64,000 nt of DNA from Rhodococcus sp. 14-1411-2a (GCF_002259485.1 NZ_NPGA01000020.1:496001-560000), one strand, 5' to 3'; positions 1-9,275 are shown, numbered from the stretch's first letter. Program-made: numbers and translations. The notes: generated by a model not told the origin, from the sequence alone.

Positions 1-1268
1 GCAGCGAAATCCTTTGCCTCCAGCGCCGTCGCGATCATCGGAGCCATCACCCACGGGGAGGAATCGGTCGCCTTCGCGGCTGCTGCGATGCCGTCGAGCT
101 GGCGGTACAGAATCCCTCGGTCGGCCTCGGCGATGCGGATGCCGCGAATGCCCAGTGCCGGGTTGGCCTCGTCGGGATGAGTGGCGAACCGAAGTGGCTT
201 GTCCGAGCCGGCGTCGAGAGTCCGAACGACGACCTTCTTGCCTGCGAACGCGTCGAGTACCTGTGCGTAGATCTCGGCCTGCTCGTCGACGGTGGGTTCG
301 GAGTCGCGGTCGAGGAAGCACAGCTCGGTACGAAACAGACCGACGCCGTCCGCTGCGCTCGACCGCGCCGCGCGAGCACCGGCACCGTCCTGGACGTTGG
401 CGAGAATGTCGACTGCGTGGCCGTCGGCGGTGGTTCCGGGACCGACCCACTGGGATACCCGGTCGAGCTCGTCGCGGGCAGACACGACGGCAGCGCGGGC
501 CGAGTCGGCGTCGGGTTCGAGATCGATGCGGCCGCTGGTTCCGTCGACGGATGCGTTCGTACCCGCGGCGATGTCGTCGAGCCCAGCCACGGCGACGATG
601 CACGGAATGCCCAGCTGGCGCGCGATGATCGCGGTGTGACTGGTCGGACCGCCCAGCGAGGTGGCGAGTCCGACGATCAGGGTGGGGTCTAGACCCGCGG
701 TGTCGGCGGGCGCAAGATCGTCGGCGAACAGCACCGACGGCAGCTCGGGTACCGGAACACCGGGCTCCGGAACGCCGAGGATCTCGGCGATGACGCGATC
801 GCGAATGTCACGCAGATCGGTCACGCGCTCGGCCATCAGTCCGCCGAGCTGGGTGAACATCGCGGCGAACTTCTCCGTTGCCGCTGCCGTTGCCGTGACG
901 GCAGAACTGCCCTTGGCGATCGAGGAGCGAGCGGCCCCGAGCCATCCGCGGTCGGTGGCCATCGCGGCGTTGGCAGACAGAACCTCCGAAGCAGCGCCGG
1001 TCGCGAGTTCCGCGCGACCGCGTAGTCGGGAGGCGACAGCATTCGCTGCGGCGTCGAAAATAGCCTTCTCGGCCTCCCGATCGGCCTCGGCGACCTCGCC
1101 GGTGTCGGCTGGGATGGACGGTCGGGCACCGGGACGAATGACGGGGCCGTATCCGACGCCGGGCACGACGGGTGTGCCGCGCAGTGTCGTCTGCGCTGCT
1201 CCGGCCCCGGCTGCATCGACTGTGGTGTCGGTGTGTCCGGTCGAAGCGGTGCTAACCGATCCCGTCAT
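1..1268 (-). CDS. ptsI: PTS enzyme I (PEP-protein phosphotransferase), 3' end cut by window
   Basis: Enzyme I takes phosphate from phosphoenolpyruvate and passes it to HPr, the first step of sugar import by the phosphotransferase system, in the cytoplasm. The reading frame starts at ATG 1268, just after an AGGAGGA ribosome site. About 422 codons are present, so roughly the last quarter of a ~570-residue enzyme lies outside the window. The active-site motif GGPTSHTAIIAR is visible, with the phosphorylated histidine near residue 211. The N-terminus carries about 20 extra Thr/Ala/Gly-rich residues. The gene is divergent from fruR-fruK-fruA-ptsH, so all parts of a fructose PTS lie together. Identity is secure. 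Confidence 0.95.
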   Translation of the reverse strand, partial: MTGSVSTASTGHTDTTVDAAGAGAAQTTLRGTPVVPGVGYGPVIRPGARPSIPADTGEVAEADREAEKAIFDAAANAVASRLRGRAELATGAASEVLSANAAMATDRGWLGAARSSIAKGSSAVTATAAATEKFAAMFTQLGGLMAERVTDLRDIRDRVIAEILGVPEPGVPVPELPSVLFADDLAPADTAGLDPTLIVGLATSLGGPTSHTAIIARQLGIPCIVAVAGLDDIAAGTNASVDGTSGRIDLEPDADSARAAVVSARDELDRVSQWVGPGTTADGHAVDILANVQDGAGARAARSSAADGVGLFRTELCFLDRDSEPTVDEQAEIYAQVLDAFAGKKVVVRTLDAGSDKPLRFATHPDEANPALGIRGIRIAEADRGILYRQLDGIAAAAKATDSSPWVMAPMIATALEAKDFA

Positions 1269-1358
1269 GTGGTCCTCCTCGGATCCTGCGTGAACAAAGG
1301 TCATCGCATCTGTTCGGCGAGCTGTGGCGTACTCACTCACTTGCCTGTGTTGTGACCG

Positions 1359-1420
1359 AGATTACTCCAAACCCTTGACATGTCAACACACACGGGCGTA
1401 AAACAACATAAAGCAACATC
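1359..1420. promoter_or_regulatory. Divergent ptsI/fruR promoter and likely FruR operator
   Basis: The palindrome TTGACATGTCAA (1375-1386) supplies a perfect TTGACA on both strands. On the minus strand it is followed after 16 bases by TAATCT (1364-1359), a good -35/-10 pair for ptsI. On the plus strand TTGACA at 1375 is followed after 18 bases by TAAAAC, a weaker candidate for fruR. Between these and the fruR start, CAACA occurs at 1384, 1404 and 1414, spaced 20 and 10 bases, that is, on one face of the helix. Binding by the neighbouring DeoR-type regulator is inferred. Confidence 0.55.
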
Positions 1421-1439
1421 AACCGGGAAGGAGACGCAG

Positions 1440-2207
1440 GTGTACGCCGAAGAACGCCAACACGCCATCGCCGAACTGATCAGCACGCACGGCCGCGTCT
1501 CCGTCAACGATCTGTCGGCCACGTACGGCGTCACCACCGAAACCGTGCGACGCGATCTCGCCACCCTCGACCGAATGGGAGTCGTCCGCCGCGTTCACGG
1601 TGGAGCAGTACCCGCGTCCGCACTGACCACACTCGAGCCCGGCGTCTCCGAGCGAGAGTTCACCCGCGCCGACCAGAAGGACGCCATCGCAGCCGCGGCG
1701 TTGTCCTTCCTGCCACCGGTGGGCGGCAGTGCGGTGTTCGACGCGGGCACCACGACGGGCCGGTTGGCGGGCCTGCTTCCACACGACCGCGAGCTGACTC
1801 TGGTGACCAACTCGGTGCCGATCGCCGCGCGAGCCTCAACCATGCCGAGCGTGAGTCTTCGACTGCTCGGCGGGCGGGTGCGCGGAACCACCCAGGCTGC
1901 CGTCGGCGACGAAGCACTGCGCGCCCTCGAATGGCTACGGGTGGACGTCGCGTTCATCGGTACCAACGCCATCAGCGTCGGGCACGGCCTGTCCACCCCG
2001 GACAGCGACGAGGCAGCCGTCAAGCGCGCGATGGTCGATGCAGCCAACCACGTTGTGGTGCTAGCAGATTCGTCGAAGATCGGACGCGAGCACCTCGTCA
2101 GCTTCGCCCGAGTGCAGTCCATCGACGTCATCGTCACCGACAGCGACATCTCGAACAACGACCGTAAGAAGCTCAGCGACAAAGGAATCGAGGTGGTGAT
2201 CGCATGA
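1440..2207 (+). CDS. fruR: DeoR-family regulator of the fructose PTS operon (FruR-like)
   Basis: This 255-residue DeoR-type repressor has an N-terminal winged helix (RVSVNDLSATYGVTTETVRR, about residues 20-40) and a C-terminal sugar-phosphate sensor domain with the DAGTTTGRLA motif. I chose GTG 1440 because GGAAGGAG lies 8 bases upstream; an in-frame ATG at 1380 would add 20 residues lying over the promoter. It is the first gene of a plus-strand operon, and its end overlaps fruK (ATGATG). By analogy with corynebacterial FruR it probably represses the fru/pts genes until fructose 1-phosphate accumulates. Function is inferred from family and context. Confidence 0.88.
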   Translation: MYAEERQHAIAELISTHGRVSVNDLSATYGVTTETVRRDLATLDRMGVVRRVHGGAVPASALTTLEPGVSEREFTRADQKDAIAAAALSFLPPVGGSAVFDAGTTTGRLAGLLPHDRELTLVTNSVPIAARASTMPSVSLRLLGGRVRGTTQAAVGDEALRALEWLRVDVAFIGTNAISVGHGLSTPDSDEAAVKRAMVDAANHVVVLADSSKIGREHLVSFARVQSIDVIVTDSDISNNDRKKLSDKGIEVVIA

Positions 2208-3214
2208 TGGTCACACTCACGGCCAACCCGAGCATCGACCGCACGGTCACGCTCGACACACCACTGGTTCGCGGGGGCGTGCACCGGGCATCGACGTCGG
2301 TCTCCGACCCGGGCGGCAAGGGCGTCAATGTCGCTCGTGTCCTCGGCGGATCCGGAATCGACGCGATGGCCGTACTCCCGGCCAATGTCGGAGACCCGCT
2401 GCTCGACGCGATGTCCGACAAGGGCGTGCGGTACTCCGCCGTTCCGACGTCGGGGCCGGCCCGTACCAACATCACGGTGAGCGAGGTCGGTGGCACCACC
2501 ACCAAGATCAACGAGCCCGGTGCGACGGTGTCGGAGCAGACCCGCACCGAGCTGCGGGAGCGAATCCTCTCTCTCGCAGTCGATGCCGAATGGGTGGTGC
2601 TCTCCGGTTCGCTTCCGCCCGGTCTGCCCGTCGACTGGTACGCCGAGCTCGTCACGGCGCTGCGTGCCACGTCGGCGAAAGTTGCGGTGGATACCTCCGA
2701 CGAGCCACTGCTCGCTCTCGCGGCGGCCTTCCCGGCGTCGGCACCCGATCTGATCAAACCCAATTCCGAGGAACTCGCCCAACTCACCGGGTACGATTCC
2801 GAAGAGTTGGAAAGCGCAGCGGCGCAGGGTGATCCGACGGCTGCGATCGCAGCCAGCACCATCCTTCTCGGCCGAGGTGTCGGCGCGGTGTTGGCCACTC
2901 TCGGCAGCGCCGGAGCCGTGCTGGTCACCTCCGGCGGATCCTGGTACGCCAGCCCACCCCCGATCACCGCGGTCAGCACGGTCGGCGCAGGCGATTCCTC
3001 GCTCGCCGGCTACATCCTCGCCGACGCCGAGAACTGTTCCGACGCAGACAAACTTCGCCGCGCCGTCGCCTACGGAACGGCGGCAACCGCGCTTCCAGGC
3101 ACCACGCTTCCACTGCCCGAGCAGACCCATCCGAATTCGGTGACGGTCCGTGCGCTCGACATCCCCACCTCCGTCAGCCCGTCCACGCTCTCCCCTTCTT
3201 CGAATCGTCTCTAG
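2204..3214 (+). CDS. fruK: 1-Phosphofructokinase
   Basis: This PfkB/ribokinase-family kinase turns fructose 1-phosphate, the product of the fructose PTS, into fructose 1,6-bisphosphate for glycolysis. The 336-residue protein starts with the family pattern MVTLTANPSIDRT, has the GGKGVNVARVL substrate motif near residue 38 and the C-terminal anion-hole and catalytic motif (STVGAGDSSLAGYI). The start codon overlaps the fruR stop; ATG 2207 is an equally possible start. It lies between the regulator and the permease, ten bases before fruA. Confidence 0.95.
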   Translation: MMVTLTANPSIDRTVTLDTPLVRGGVHRASTSVSDPGGKGVNVARVLGGSGIDAMAVLPANVGDPLLDAMSDKGVRYSAVPTSGPARTNITVSEVGGTTTKINEPGATVSEQTRTELRERILSLAVDAEWVVLSGSLPPGLPVDWYAELVTALRATSAKVAVDTSDEPLLALAAAFPASAPDLIKPNSEELAQLTGYDSEELESAAAQGDPTAAIAASTILLGRGVGAVLATLGSAGAVLVTSGGSWYASPPPITAVSTVGAGDSSLAGYILADAENCSDADKLRRAVAYGTAATALPGTTLPLPEQTHPNSVTVRALDIPTSVSPSTLSPSSNRL

Positions 3215-3223
3215 GAGTCCTCA

Positions 3224-5269
3224 ATGTCCACCCCCACCGAAGATCAGCAGATCATCGCCGAGGATCTGATCCTCCTCGACGCCGATCTCGGCGAATCCAA
3301 GGAAGCCGTCATCGAACGCCTCGCAGGCGTTCTGGCTTCCGCGGGTCGCGCAACCGAGACCGATGCTCTGCGCGACGCCGCTCTGGCCCGCGAAGCGCAG
3401 TCGGCAACAGGCCTGCCCGGCGGAATCGCCATCCCGCACTGCCGATCCGAAGCGGTCACCTCGGCCTCGCTCGGATTCGCCCGACTGAACCCCAAGGTCG
3501 ATTTCGGAGCCCCCGACGGCCCCGCCGACCTCGTGTTCCTCATCGCCGCGCCGGCCGGTGCCGGATCCGCACACATGAAGTTGCTTTCCAGCCTGGCGCG
3601 TGCCCTGGTCAAGCCGGAGTTCGTCACCTCGCTGCGCAACGCGTCCTCGGCAACCGAGATCGTCACACTCGTCGACGGCGTCATCAATCCTGCTGCCAAG
3701 CCGGCCGCGACGACCACTGCGGCAGCCCCCGTGTCGACCGCCAAGCACAGCGCGGCCGCCACTCCGGCCGAGGCCACTGCCCCGAAGCACATCGTCGCAG
3801 TCACCGCCTGCCCCACCGGAATCGCGCACACCTACATGGCTGCCGATTCCCTGGTCGCCGCCGGTGAGCGCGCCGGAGTCACGGTGCACGTCGAGACCCA
3901 GGGCTCGAGCGGCAGCACGCCGCTGGACCCGAAGATCATCGCCGGAGCCGAAGCAGTCATCTTCGCCACCGATGTGGGCGTCAAGGGCCGCGAGCGTTTC
4001 GCCGGCAAGCCCGTCATCTCCTCGGGCGTCAAGCGCGCCATCAACGAGCCCGACGTCATGCTCACCGAAGCCCTACGCGCTGCACTGAACCCGGACGCAG
4101 CTCGCGTCGGCGGTACCGCAGTGGCTGCCGGATCGAACGACTCCGCAGGTGAACTCGGCTGGGGCACCCGCATCCGCCAGATCCTGCTCACCGGCGTCAG
4201 CTACATGATCCCGTTCGTCGCGGCCGGTGGTCTGCTGATCGCTCTCGGCTTCCTGCTCGGCGGATACGAGATCTCCGGAGTTGCCGAGGACATCGTCGTC
4301 AACAACTCCATCACCTCACTGCCCGAAGGCGGAATCGCCGCCTACCTCGGTGCCGTGCTCTTCCAGATCGGCGCGCTGTCCTTCAGCTTCCTGGTGCCAG
4401 CACTGGCCGGCTACATTTCCTACGCCATTGCCGACAGACCAGGTCTGGCACCAGGATTCACCGCAGGTGCGGTGGCCGTTCTGGTGGGTGCAGGCTTCAT
4501 CGGCGGTCTCGTCGGTGGTCTGATCGCCGGCTTCGTCGCACTCTGGATCAGCAAGTGGAAGATCCCCGCAGTTCTGCGCGGACTCATGCCGGTCGTCATC
4601 ATTCCGCTCTTCGCCACACTCATCGTCGGCGCGATCATGTTTCTGCTGCTCGGCAAGCCACTCGCCGCGATCACCAGTGGACTCACCGACTGGCTCAACG
4701 GCCTCAGCGGTTCCTCGGTCATCATCCTCGGCATCATTCTCGGCCTGATGATGTGCTTCGACCTCGGCGGACCGGTCAACAAGGCAGCCTACGCATTCGC
4801 CACCGCAGGCCTGTCGGTCACCGACACCGCGTCGCTCCGCATCATGGCAGCGGTCATGGCCGCCGGAATGGTGCCGCCGCTCGCCATGGCACTCGCCTCG
4901 ACCGTCCGCGCACGCCTGTTCACCGAAGCCGAACGCGAGAACGGCAAAGCCGCGTGGTTCCTGGGAGCTGCATTCATCTCTGAGGGCGCAATCCCGTTCG
5001 CCGCGGCGGACCCGTTCCGCGTCATCCCCTCGATGATGGCCGGCGGCGCAGTGACCGGTGCGATGATCATGGCGTTCGACGTCACCCTCAGCGCACCCCA
5101 CGGCGGCATCTTCGTGTTCTTCGCGATCGGAAACATCCTGTGGTTCATCCTTTCGCTGGCAGCGGGCACCATCGTCTCGGCGTTCCTGGTCGTCTCGGCC
5201 AAGCAGTTCGTCAAGGGCAAGAACGCCCCGTCGGACGCCGAACTCGATCCCGCACTCGCCACCGTCTGA
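3224..5269 (+). CDS. fruA: Fructose-specific PTS permease, fused EIIABC
   Basis: This 681-residue protein imports fructose and phosphorylates it at C1. Its order is IIA (about 1-150, phospho-His72 in GIAIPHCRSE), an Ala/Thr/Pro-rich linker, IIB (about 188-285, phospho-Cys196 in VTACPTGIAHTYMAADSL) and the membrane IIC domain (about 310-660, many hydrophobic segments). All three domains are intact, so only EI and HPr are needed, and both are encoded next to it. It sits ten bases after fruK and 41 bases before ptsH, in one operon. Confidence 0.96.
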   Translation: MSTPTEDQQIIAEDLILLDADLGESKEAVIERLAGVLASAGRATETDALRDAALAREAQSATGLPGGIAIPHCRSEAVTSASLGFARLNPKVDFGAPDGPADLVFLIAAPAGAGSAHMKLLSSLARALVKPEFVTSLRNASSATEIVTLVDGVINPAAKPAATTTAAAPVSTAKHSAAATPAEATAPKHIVAVTACPTGIAHTYMAADSLVAAGERAGVTVHVETQGSSGSTPLDPKIIAGAEAVIFATDVGVKGRERFAGKPVISSGVKRAINEPDVMLTEALRAALNPDAARVGGTAVAAGSNDSAGELGWGTRIRQILLTGVSYMIPFVAAGGLLIALGFLLGGYEISGVAEDIVVNNSITSLPEGGIAAYLGAVLFQIGALSFSFLVPALAGYISYAIADRPGLAPGFTAGAVAVLVGAGFIGGLVGGLIAGFVALWISKWKIPAVLRGLMPVVIIPLFATLIVGAIMFLLLGKPLAAITSGLTDWLNGLSGSSVIILGIILGLMMCFDLGGPVNKAAYAFATAGLSVTDTASLRIMAAVMAAGMVPPLAMALASTVRARLFTEAERENGKAAWFLGAAFISEGAIPFAAADPFRVIPSMMAGGAVTGAMIMAFDVTLSAPHGGIFVFFAIGNILWFILSLAAGTIVSAFLVVSAKQFVKGKNAPSDAELDPALATV

Positions 5270-5310
5270 CACTCGCTACGATCGCAACAACCCCACTACG
5301 AAGGAGCACC

Positions 5311-5568
5311 ATGCCCAGCACCACAGTCGCCGTCGGATCCTCGATCGGTCTGCACGCCCGCCCCGCAGCACTGATCGCCGACGCCGTCGCCGAAGCCGGC
5401 GTAGACGTCACCCTCGCAGTGGCCGACTCGGAGCCGGTGGATGCAGGTTCGGCCCTGATGATCATGACGCTCGGCGCCACCAAGGGCACCGAAGTCACCG
5501 TCAGCAGCGACGACCAGGCCGCACTCGACAAGGTCGTCGCCCTCGTCGAAGCAGACTTGGACGCATAA
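5311..5568 (+). CDS. ptsH: Phosphocarrier protein HPr
   Basis: HPr relays phosphate from enzyme I to the EIIA domain of FruA. The 85-residue protein has the phospho-histidine at residue 15 in SIGLHARPAA, and its length is typical. ATG 5311 is preceded by AAGGAG at a good distance; longer in-frame readings begin inside fruA and are unlikely. A serine lies near position 47, where Firmicutes HPr is regulated by a kinase, but I see no HPr kinase here. Its final codons and stop form the start of the 34-bp repeat array. Confidence 0.95.
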   Translation: MPSTTVAVGSSIGLHARPAALIADAVAEAGVDVTLAVADSEPVDAGSALMIMTLGATKGTEVTVSSDDQAALDKVVALVEADLDA

Positions 5569-5669
5569 GTCGTTCCGCAGGCTCCACTCCTGCGACGCAT
5601 AGGTCGTTCCGCAGGCTCCACTTTTGCGACGCATAGGTCGTTCCGCAGGCTCCACTCCTGCGACGCCTA
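5560..5669. repeat. Three tandem 34-bp hairpin repeats between convergent genes
   Basis: A unit starting GACGCATA(A/G)GTCG recurs at 5560, 5594 and 5628 with an exact 34-base period, and a fourth partial copy starts at 5662. Each unit contains CGCAGG-ctccact-CCTGCG, a 6-bp stem with a 7-base loop; the middle copy is weakened by TTTTGCG. The first copy includes the ptsH stop codon and the last includes the stop of the gene on the other strand. A bidirectional terminator role is inferred. Confidence 0.75.
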
Positions 5670-6770
5670 ACGAGAGCGCATCGATCGCCGGACGGTGAAT
5701 CCCACCGCTCCAGCGATCAGCACCACACCGGCAGCGACGGCCGCTCGGAACTCCCATTCCGAGTCCGTCGCTGTCGGCGTTTGCGGCGACCGATCTGCGC
5801 TCGAGGTCGGCGACACCGACTGCGGCGCACTGGATTCGGCGGCGGTGGGCTCCGGAACAGCGAGTTCGAGAGACCGCGCATCCGTGAATCGAAGAATCGG
5901 CGGAAGGCTTCCGTCCGTCGGAGCGTAACCCGCTTCCGACGCCAGGAGCAGACTTCCGTCGTCGAGGAACGCCAGTGCCTCGCCCTGCGGTTGATCGGGC
6001 AAAGCCGTCACTGCCCGCGGCGTGGCAGGATCGACCAGCGCGGACGCAATATCGCCATCGGACGAATCGAACAGGTACGCGTCGGTGTACGTGCGCACCG
6101 CGGCGACGGTGCCGTCGGCGCTCACCGCTCCCCCGGTCGCCAATATCGATCCGACCACGAACGGCGGCCCACCGACCGTGTCCGTTGCGGTGAACGCCAG
6201 ATCTCCCACCTTGCGCATCGGCGTCGGCCCTGGACTGCTCAGATCGGTGACCGATTCGTCGCCTGCAGGTACGTACACCCCGCTCACGCCCGAGAGTTCC
6301 TTGGTGACGATCACCGGTCTACCACCGGGCTCGATCAGGATCGCCTCGGCGTCGTGTGCGCCGTCCGGGTAGGTCAGTCGGTACAGTTCGCCCGCACCCG
6401 ATGCCGGGTCCATGCGCGTCAATGCCACTGTGTCGCGCCGCATCTGATTATCGCCGATGTCCGCCAACCACAGCGAGCCGTCGTACGACGTCAGGTCCTC
6501 GACGTCGTACGGGTCGACGGGAACGTCGATCCATCGCTCGACCGTGCAGTCGGCACCGAGCGCCGCGACCCGATCATCGGCTCCGCTGTCGCCGATTGCG
6601 TAGAGGACCCCGTCGATCGAGGTCAGGCCGGACAACTCGGCGAGACCAGGATCGGTTGGTCGACAATACGTTTCGGTCTCGATCGGAGCTGCGAAGGCAG
6701 GCCCCGAGAACGCGACCGTCGTCGCGACCGCAGCCGCGGCCGCTCCGCACACCACCAGCCGTGGCCCCAC
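5667..6770 (-). CDS. Secreted, membrane-anchored propeller-like protein of unknown function
   Basis: I do not recognise a named family. The 367-residue protein has an N-terminal signal peptide (about 1-27, ending in GPAFAA), a long Asp/Gly-rich domain with repeated strand-turn units such as LTSIDGVLYAIGDSG and LTSYDGSLWLADIGDNQ, which suggests a beta-propeller, then a Ser/Thr/Pro linker and a C-terminal membrane segment followed by RRSMRSR. It would therefore sit on the outer face of the membrane. It begins at GTG 6770, five bases after the hflX stop, so it is probably co-transcribed with hflX. The stop lies inside the hairpin repeat array. Confidence 0.75.
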   Translation of the reverse strand: MGPRLVVCGAAAAAVATTVAFSGPAFAAPIETETYCRPTDPGLAELSGLTSIDGVLYAIGDSGADDRVAALGADCTVERWIDVPVDPYDVEDLTSYDGSLWLADIGDNQMRRDTVALTRMDPASGAGELYRLTYPDGAHDAEAILIEPGGRPVIVTKELSGVSGVYVPAGDESVTDLSSPGPTPMRKVGDLAFTATDTVGGPPFVVGSILATGGAVSADGTVAAVRTYTDAYLFDSSDGDIASALVDPATPRAVTALPDQPQGEALAFLDDGSLLLASEAGYAPTDGSLPPILRFTDARSLELAVPEPTAAESSAPQSVSPTSSADRSPQTPTATDSEWEFRAAVAAGVVLIAGAVGFTVRRSMRSR

Positions 6771-6775
6771 CGAGA

Positions 6776-8326
6776 TCAGGCGGTGGGAACGGTTGCCGTG
6801 AACTCGACCAACGCTGCCGCGAGCGATTGCGGCACACGCGCTTCCACGCGCGTGCCCTCTTCCTCGTGGGTGGATTTCACGATCCGGCCGTCGGTGTGGA
6901 TGCGCGCGACCAGATCGCCACGGGTGTACGGCACGAGTACGTCGACCAACACGTCCGGCTCGGAGAGGATCTCGGCCAGGTGATCTCGCAGGGCGTCGAT
7001 TCCCTCGCCGGTCTTGGCCGAGACGAACCGGGCACCGTCGAGCAATCCGCGCAGCTGGGTCAGCTGTACCGGATCGGCAGCGTCGATCTTGTTGACCACC
7101 AACAACTCCGGCGGCATCTTCGCATCCTGCTCGCGAACAACCTCGGTGATCACCTCGCGCACGGCCTTGATCTGATCGATCGGAAGAGGATCCGATCCGT
7201 CGACCACGTGCAGCAGCAGGGTTGCATCGGTGACTTCCTCGAGCGTCGAGCGGAACGCTTCGACCAACTGAGTCGGAAGGTGCCGAACGAAGCCGACGGT
7301 GTCGGTCAGCACGATCTCGCGGCCGTCTTCGAGGGTCGACTTCCGCGTGGTGGGATCGAGGGTGGCGAACAACGCGTTCTGGACCAACACACCGGATCCG
7401 GTCAGGGCATTCAGCAGACTCGACTTGCCCGCGTTCGTGTATCCCACGATCGCGATGGACGGCACCGTACCGCTCAGGCGCTGTTCGCGTTTGGTGTCGC
7501 GGGCCTGCTTCATGCCCTTGATCTCGCGGCGCAGCTTGGCCATTCGCTCGCGGATGCGTCGACGGTCGGTCTCGATCTTCGTCTCACCCGGTCCGCGCAG
7601 ACCCACACCACCGTTGCTTCCTGCACGTCCACCGGCCTGCCGCGACATGGATTCACCCCAGCCGCGGAGCCTGGGCAACATGTACTCCATCTGCGCGAAG
7701 GCGACTTGCGCCTTGCCTTCTCGCGAGGTCGCGTGCTGGGCGAAGATGTCGAGGATCAGCGCGGTGCGGTCGATGACCTTGACCTTGACGACCTTCTCCA
7801 GCGCATTGAGCTGAGCAGGCGTCAGTTCACCGTCGCAGATCACCGTGTCGGCACCGGTCGCAAGGACGATGTCGCGCACTTCCTTGGCCTTGCCGGAACC
7901 GATGTACGTCGCGGCGTCGGGCTTGTCGCGTCGCTGCATCAGCGCTTCGAGTACCTCCGAGCCGGCGGTCTCGGCGAGTGCAGCCAGTTCGGTCATGCTG
8001 GACTCGGCCTGCGCGGCCGTGCCTGTGGTCCAGACTCCGACCAACACGACGCGTTCGAGGCGCAGCTGCCGGTACTCGACCTCGGTGACGTCGGTGAGTT
8101 CGGTGGACAGTCCGGCCACTCGACGTAGCGCGGTGCGGTCTTCGAGCTGCATGTCGCCGGACGACGGGGAGTTCTCGTCGTTCAGTGGAGACCGAGCCAG
8201 TCGCCTCGACCATGCGTCGGACTCTTCGCGAGTCCAGGCGGATTCGGTTTCGGGAGCACCGTCGACCTCGTCGCGACTGTCGTCGACCGGTTCGCCCGCA
8301 GGGGATGTTTCATGTGAGTTCGTCAT
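6776..8326 (-). CDS. hflX: Ribosome-associated GTPase HflX
   Basis: HflX is a GTPase that binds the 50S subunit and rescues stalled ribosomes under stress. The protein (about 516 residues) has the N-terminal HflX domain (ERVVLVGVW, then the glycine-rich DAATYIGSGKAKEV), an Arg/Gly-rich linker, and a G domain with Walker A GYTNAGKSSLLN, switch motif DTVGF and NKID. I prefer ATG 8326 because GGAG lies 5 bases upstream; ATG 8344 is possible. The roughly 90-residue N-terminal extension, rich in acidic and polar residues, is typical of actinobacterial forms. It follows dapF in a conserved order. Confidence 0.93.
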   Translation of the reverse strand: MTNSHETSPAGEPVDDSRDEVDGAPETESAWTREESDAWSRRLARSPLNDENSPSSGDMQLEDRTALRRVAGLSTELTDVTEVEYRQLRLERVVLVGVWTTGTAAQAESSMTELAALAETAGSEVLEALMQRRDKPDAATYIGSGKAKEVRDIVLATGADTVICDGELTPAQLNALEKVVKVKVIDRTALILDIFAQHATSREGKAQVAFAQMEYMLPRLRGWGESMSRQAGGRAGSNGGVGLRGPGETKIETDRRRIRERMAKLRREIKGMKQARDTKREQRLSGTVPSIAIVGYTNAGKSSLLNALTGSGVLVQNALFATLDPTTRKSTLEDGREIVLTDTVGFVRHLPTQLVEAFRSTLEEVTDATLLLHVVDGSDPLPIDQIKAVREVITEVVREQDAKMPPELLVVNKIDAADPVQLTQLRGLLDGARFVSAKTGEGIDALRDHLAEILSEPDVLVDVLVPYTRGDLVARIHTDGRIVKSTHEEEGTRVEARVPQSLAAALVEFTATVPTA

Positions 8327-8405
8327 ACGAGCTCCATGATCCACGAAAAGCCCAGCGTATGCACGCGGGTTTCGGTCCGGGCGGATGCCGAGGCCGGTGC
8401 GATCG

Positions 8406-9275
8406 TCAGGACTGAGCCTTCAGCCACCGGTCGTCGATCTCGCCGCGGGCCAGCAGCACCGACGGTCCGCGCAGAGTGGCACCGACGTGATCGATGTTCA
8501 CGCGCACCCGACCGCCGAGCACACCGACGCTCACCTCCCCGGTCTCGAGGCCCTCGAAGGACAGCGCGGCTGCGGCCGCCGCCACGGTTCCGGTGCCACA
8601 CGATCGCGTCTCCCCGACGCCGCGCTCGAACACGCGCATCTCGACGGCTCCGTCGTCGAGCCTGGTCAGGATCTCGACGTTCGCGCCGCGGGGAAAGAAC
8701 TCGGAGTCCAGTGTCGGCGGCGCGGTCAAGTCGAGAGCGCCGAGAGATGCGCGCGTCAACGCACCGTCGACACAGGCCAGATGAGGGTTCCCGACGTCGA
8801 TCCCGACGCCCTCGTACGTTCCACCCGCGAGGGTCACCGAGCTCGAGCCCATCAGCGTGACATCACCCATCGCCACGGTGACATCGGCGTCGGTGTCGTC
8901 GAACGAGTGGACGGTCACAGCGCGTGCACCGGCCCGCGAACCCACCACGAACTGGTCGCGTTGTTCGAGATCGTGCACCCGCAGATAGTGCGCGAACACG
9001 CGGACGCCGTTGCCGCACATCTCGGCGATGGTGCCGTCACCGTTGCGGTAGTCCATGAACCAGTCCTCGGGCTCGACACCCGACGGAATTCGATCGAGTA
9101 CGCCTGCATCTCGGAGCACACCGGCCCGGGCGACGCGCAGAATGCCGTCGGCACCGAGGCCCTGGCGTCGATCGCACAACACCGAGACCGCCGACCTGGT
9201 GAGTTCGAGCTCGGCTGCCGGATCCGGCAGTACGACGAAGTCGTTCTGAGTTCCGTGGCCTTTGGCGAATTCCAT
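8406..9275 (-). CDS. dapF: Diaminopimelate epimerase
   Basis: DapF converts LL- to meso-diaminopimelate for lysine and peptidoglycan synthesis. The 289-residue protein carries both catalytic cysteines in their usual settings, [13 protein letters not shown] in the N-terminal half and [14 protein letters not shown] in the C-terminal half, and starts with the family pattern [14 protein letters not shown]. It lies 24 bases after miaA and 79 bases before hflX on the same strand. The pathway's dapA and dapB are also in this window, at separate sites. Confidence 0.97.
   Translation of the reverse strand: MEFAKGHGTQNDFVVLPDPAAELELTRSAVSVLCDRRQGLGADGILRVARAGVLRDAGVLDRIPSGVEPEDWFMDYRNGDGTIAEMCGNGVRVFAHYLRVHDLEQRDQFVVGSRAGARAVTVHSFDDTDADVTVAMGDVTLMGSSSVTLAGGTYEGVGIDVGNPHLACVDGALTRASLGALDLTAPPTLDSEFFPRGANVEILTRLDDGAVEMRVFERGVGETRSCGTGTVAAAAAALSFEGLETGEVSVGVLGGRVRVNIDHVGATLRGPSVLLARGEIDDRWLKAQS

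Noticed and set aside
1595-3130. A 511-codon open frame on the minus strand opposite fruR and fruK
   Set aside because: It mirrors the codons of two clear genes, has a low-complexity Gly/Arg/Asp composition and no domain; it is a high-GC shadow.
6356-8128. A 590-codon plus-strand frame over hflX
   Set aside because: Gln/His/Arg-rich with no family; hflX on the other strand has every motif of its family.
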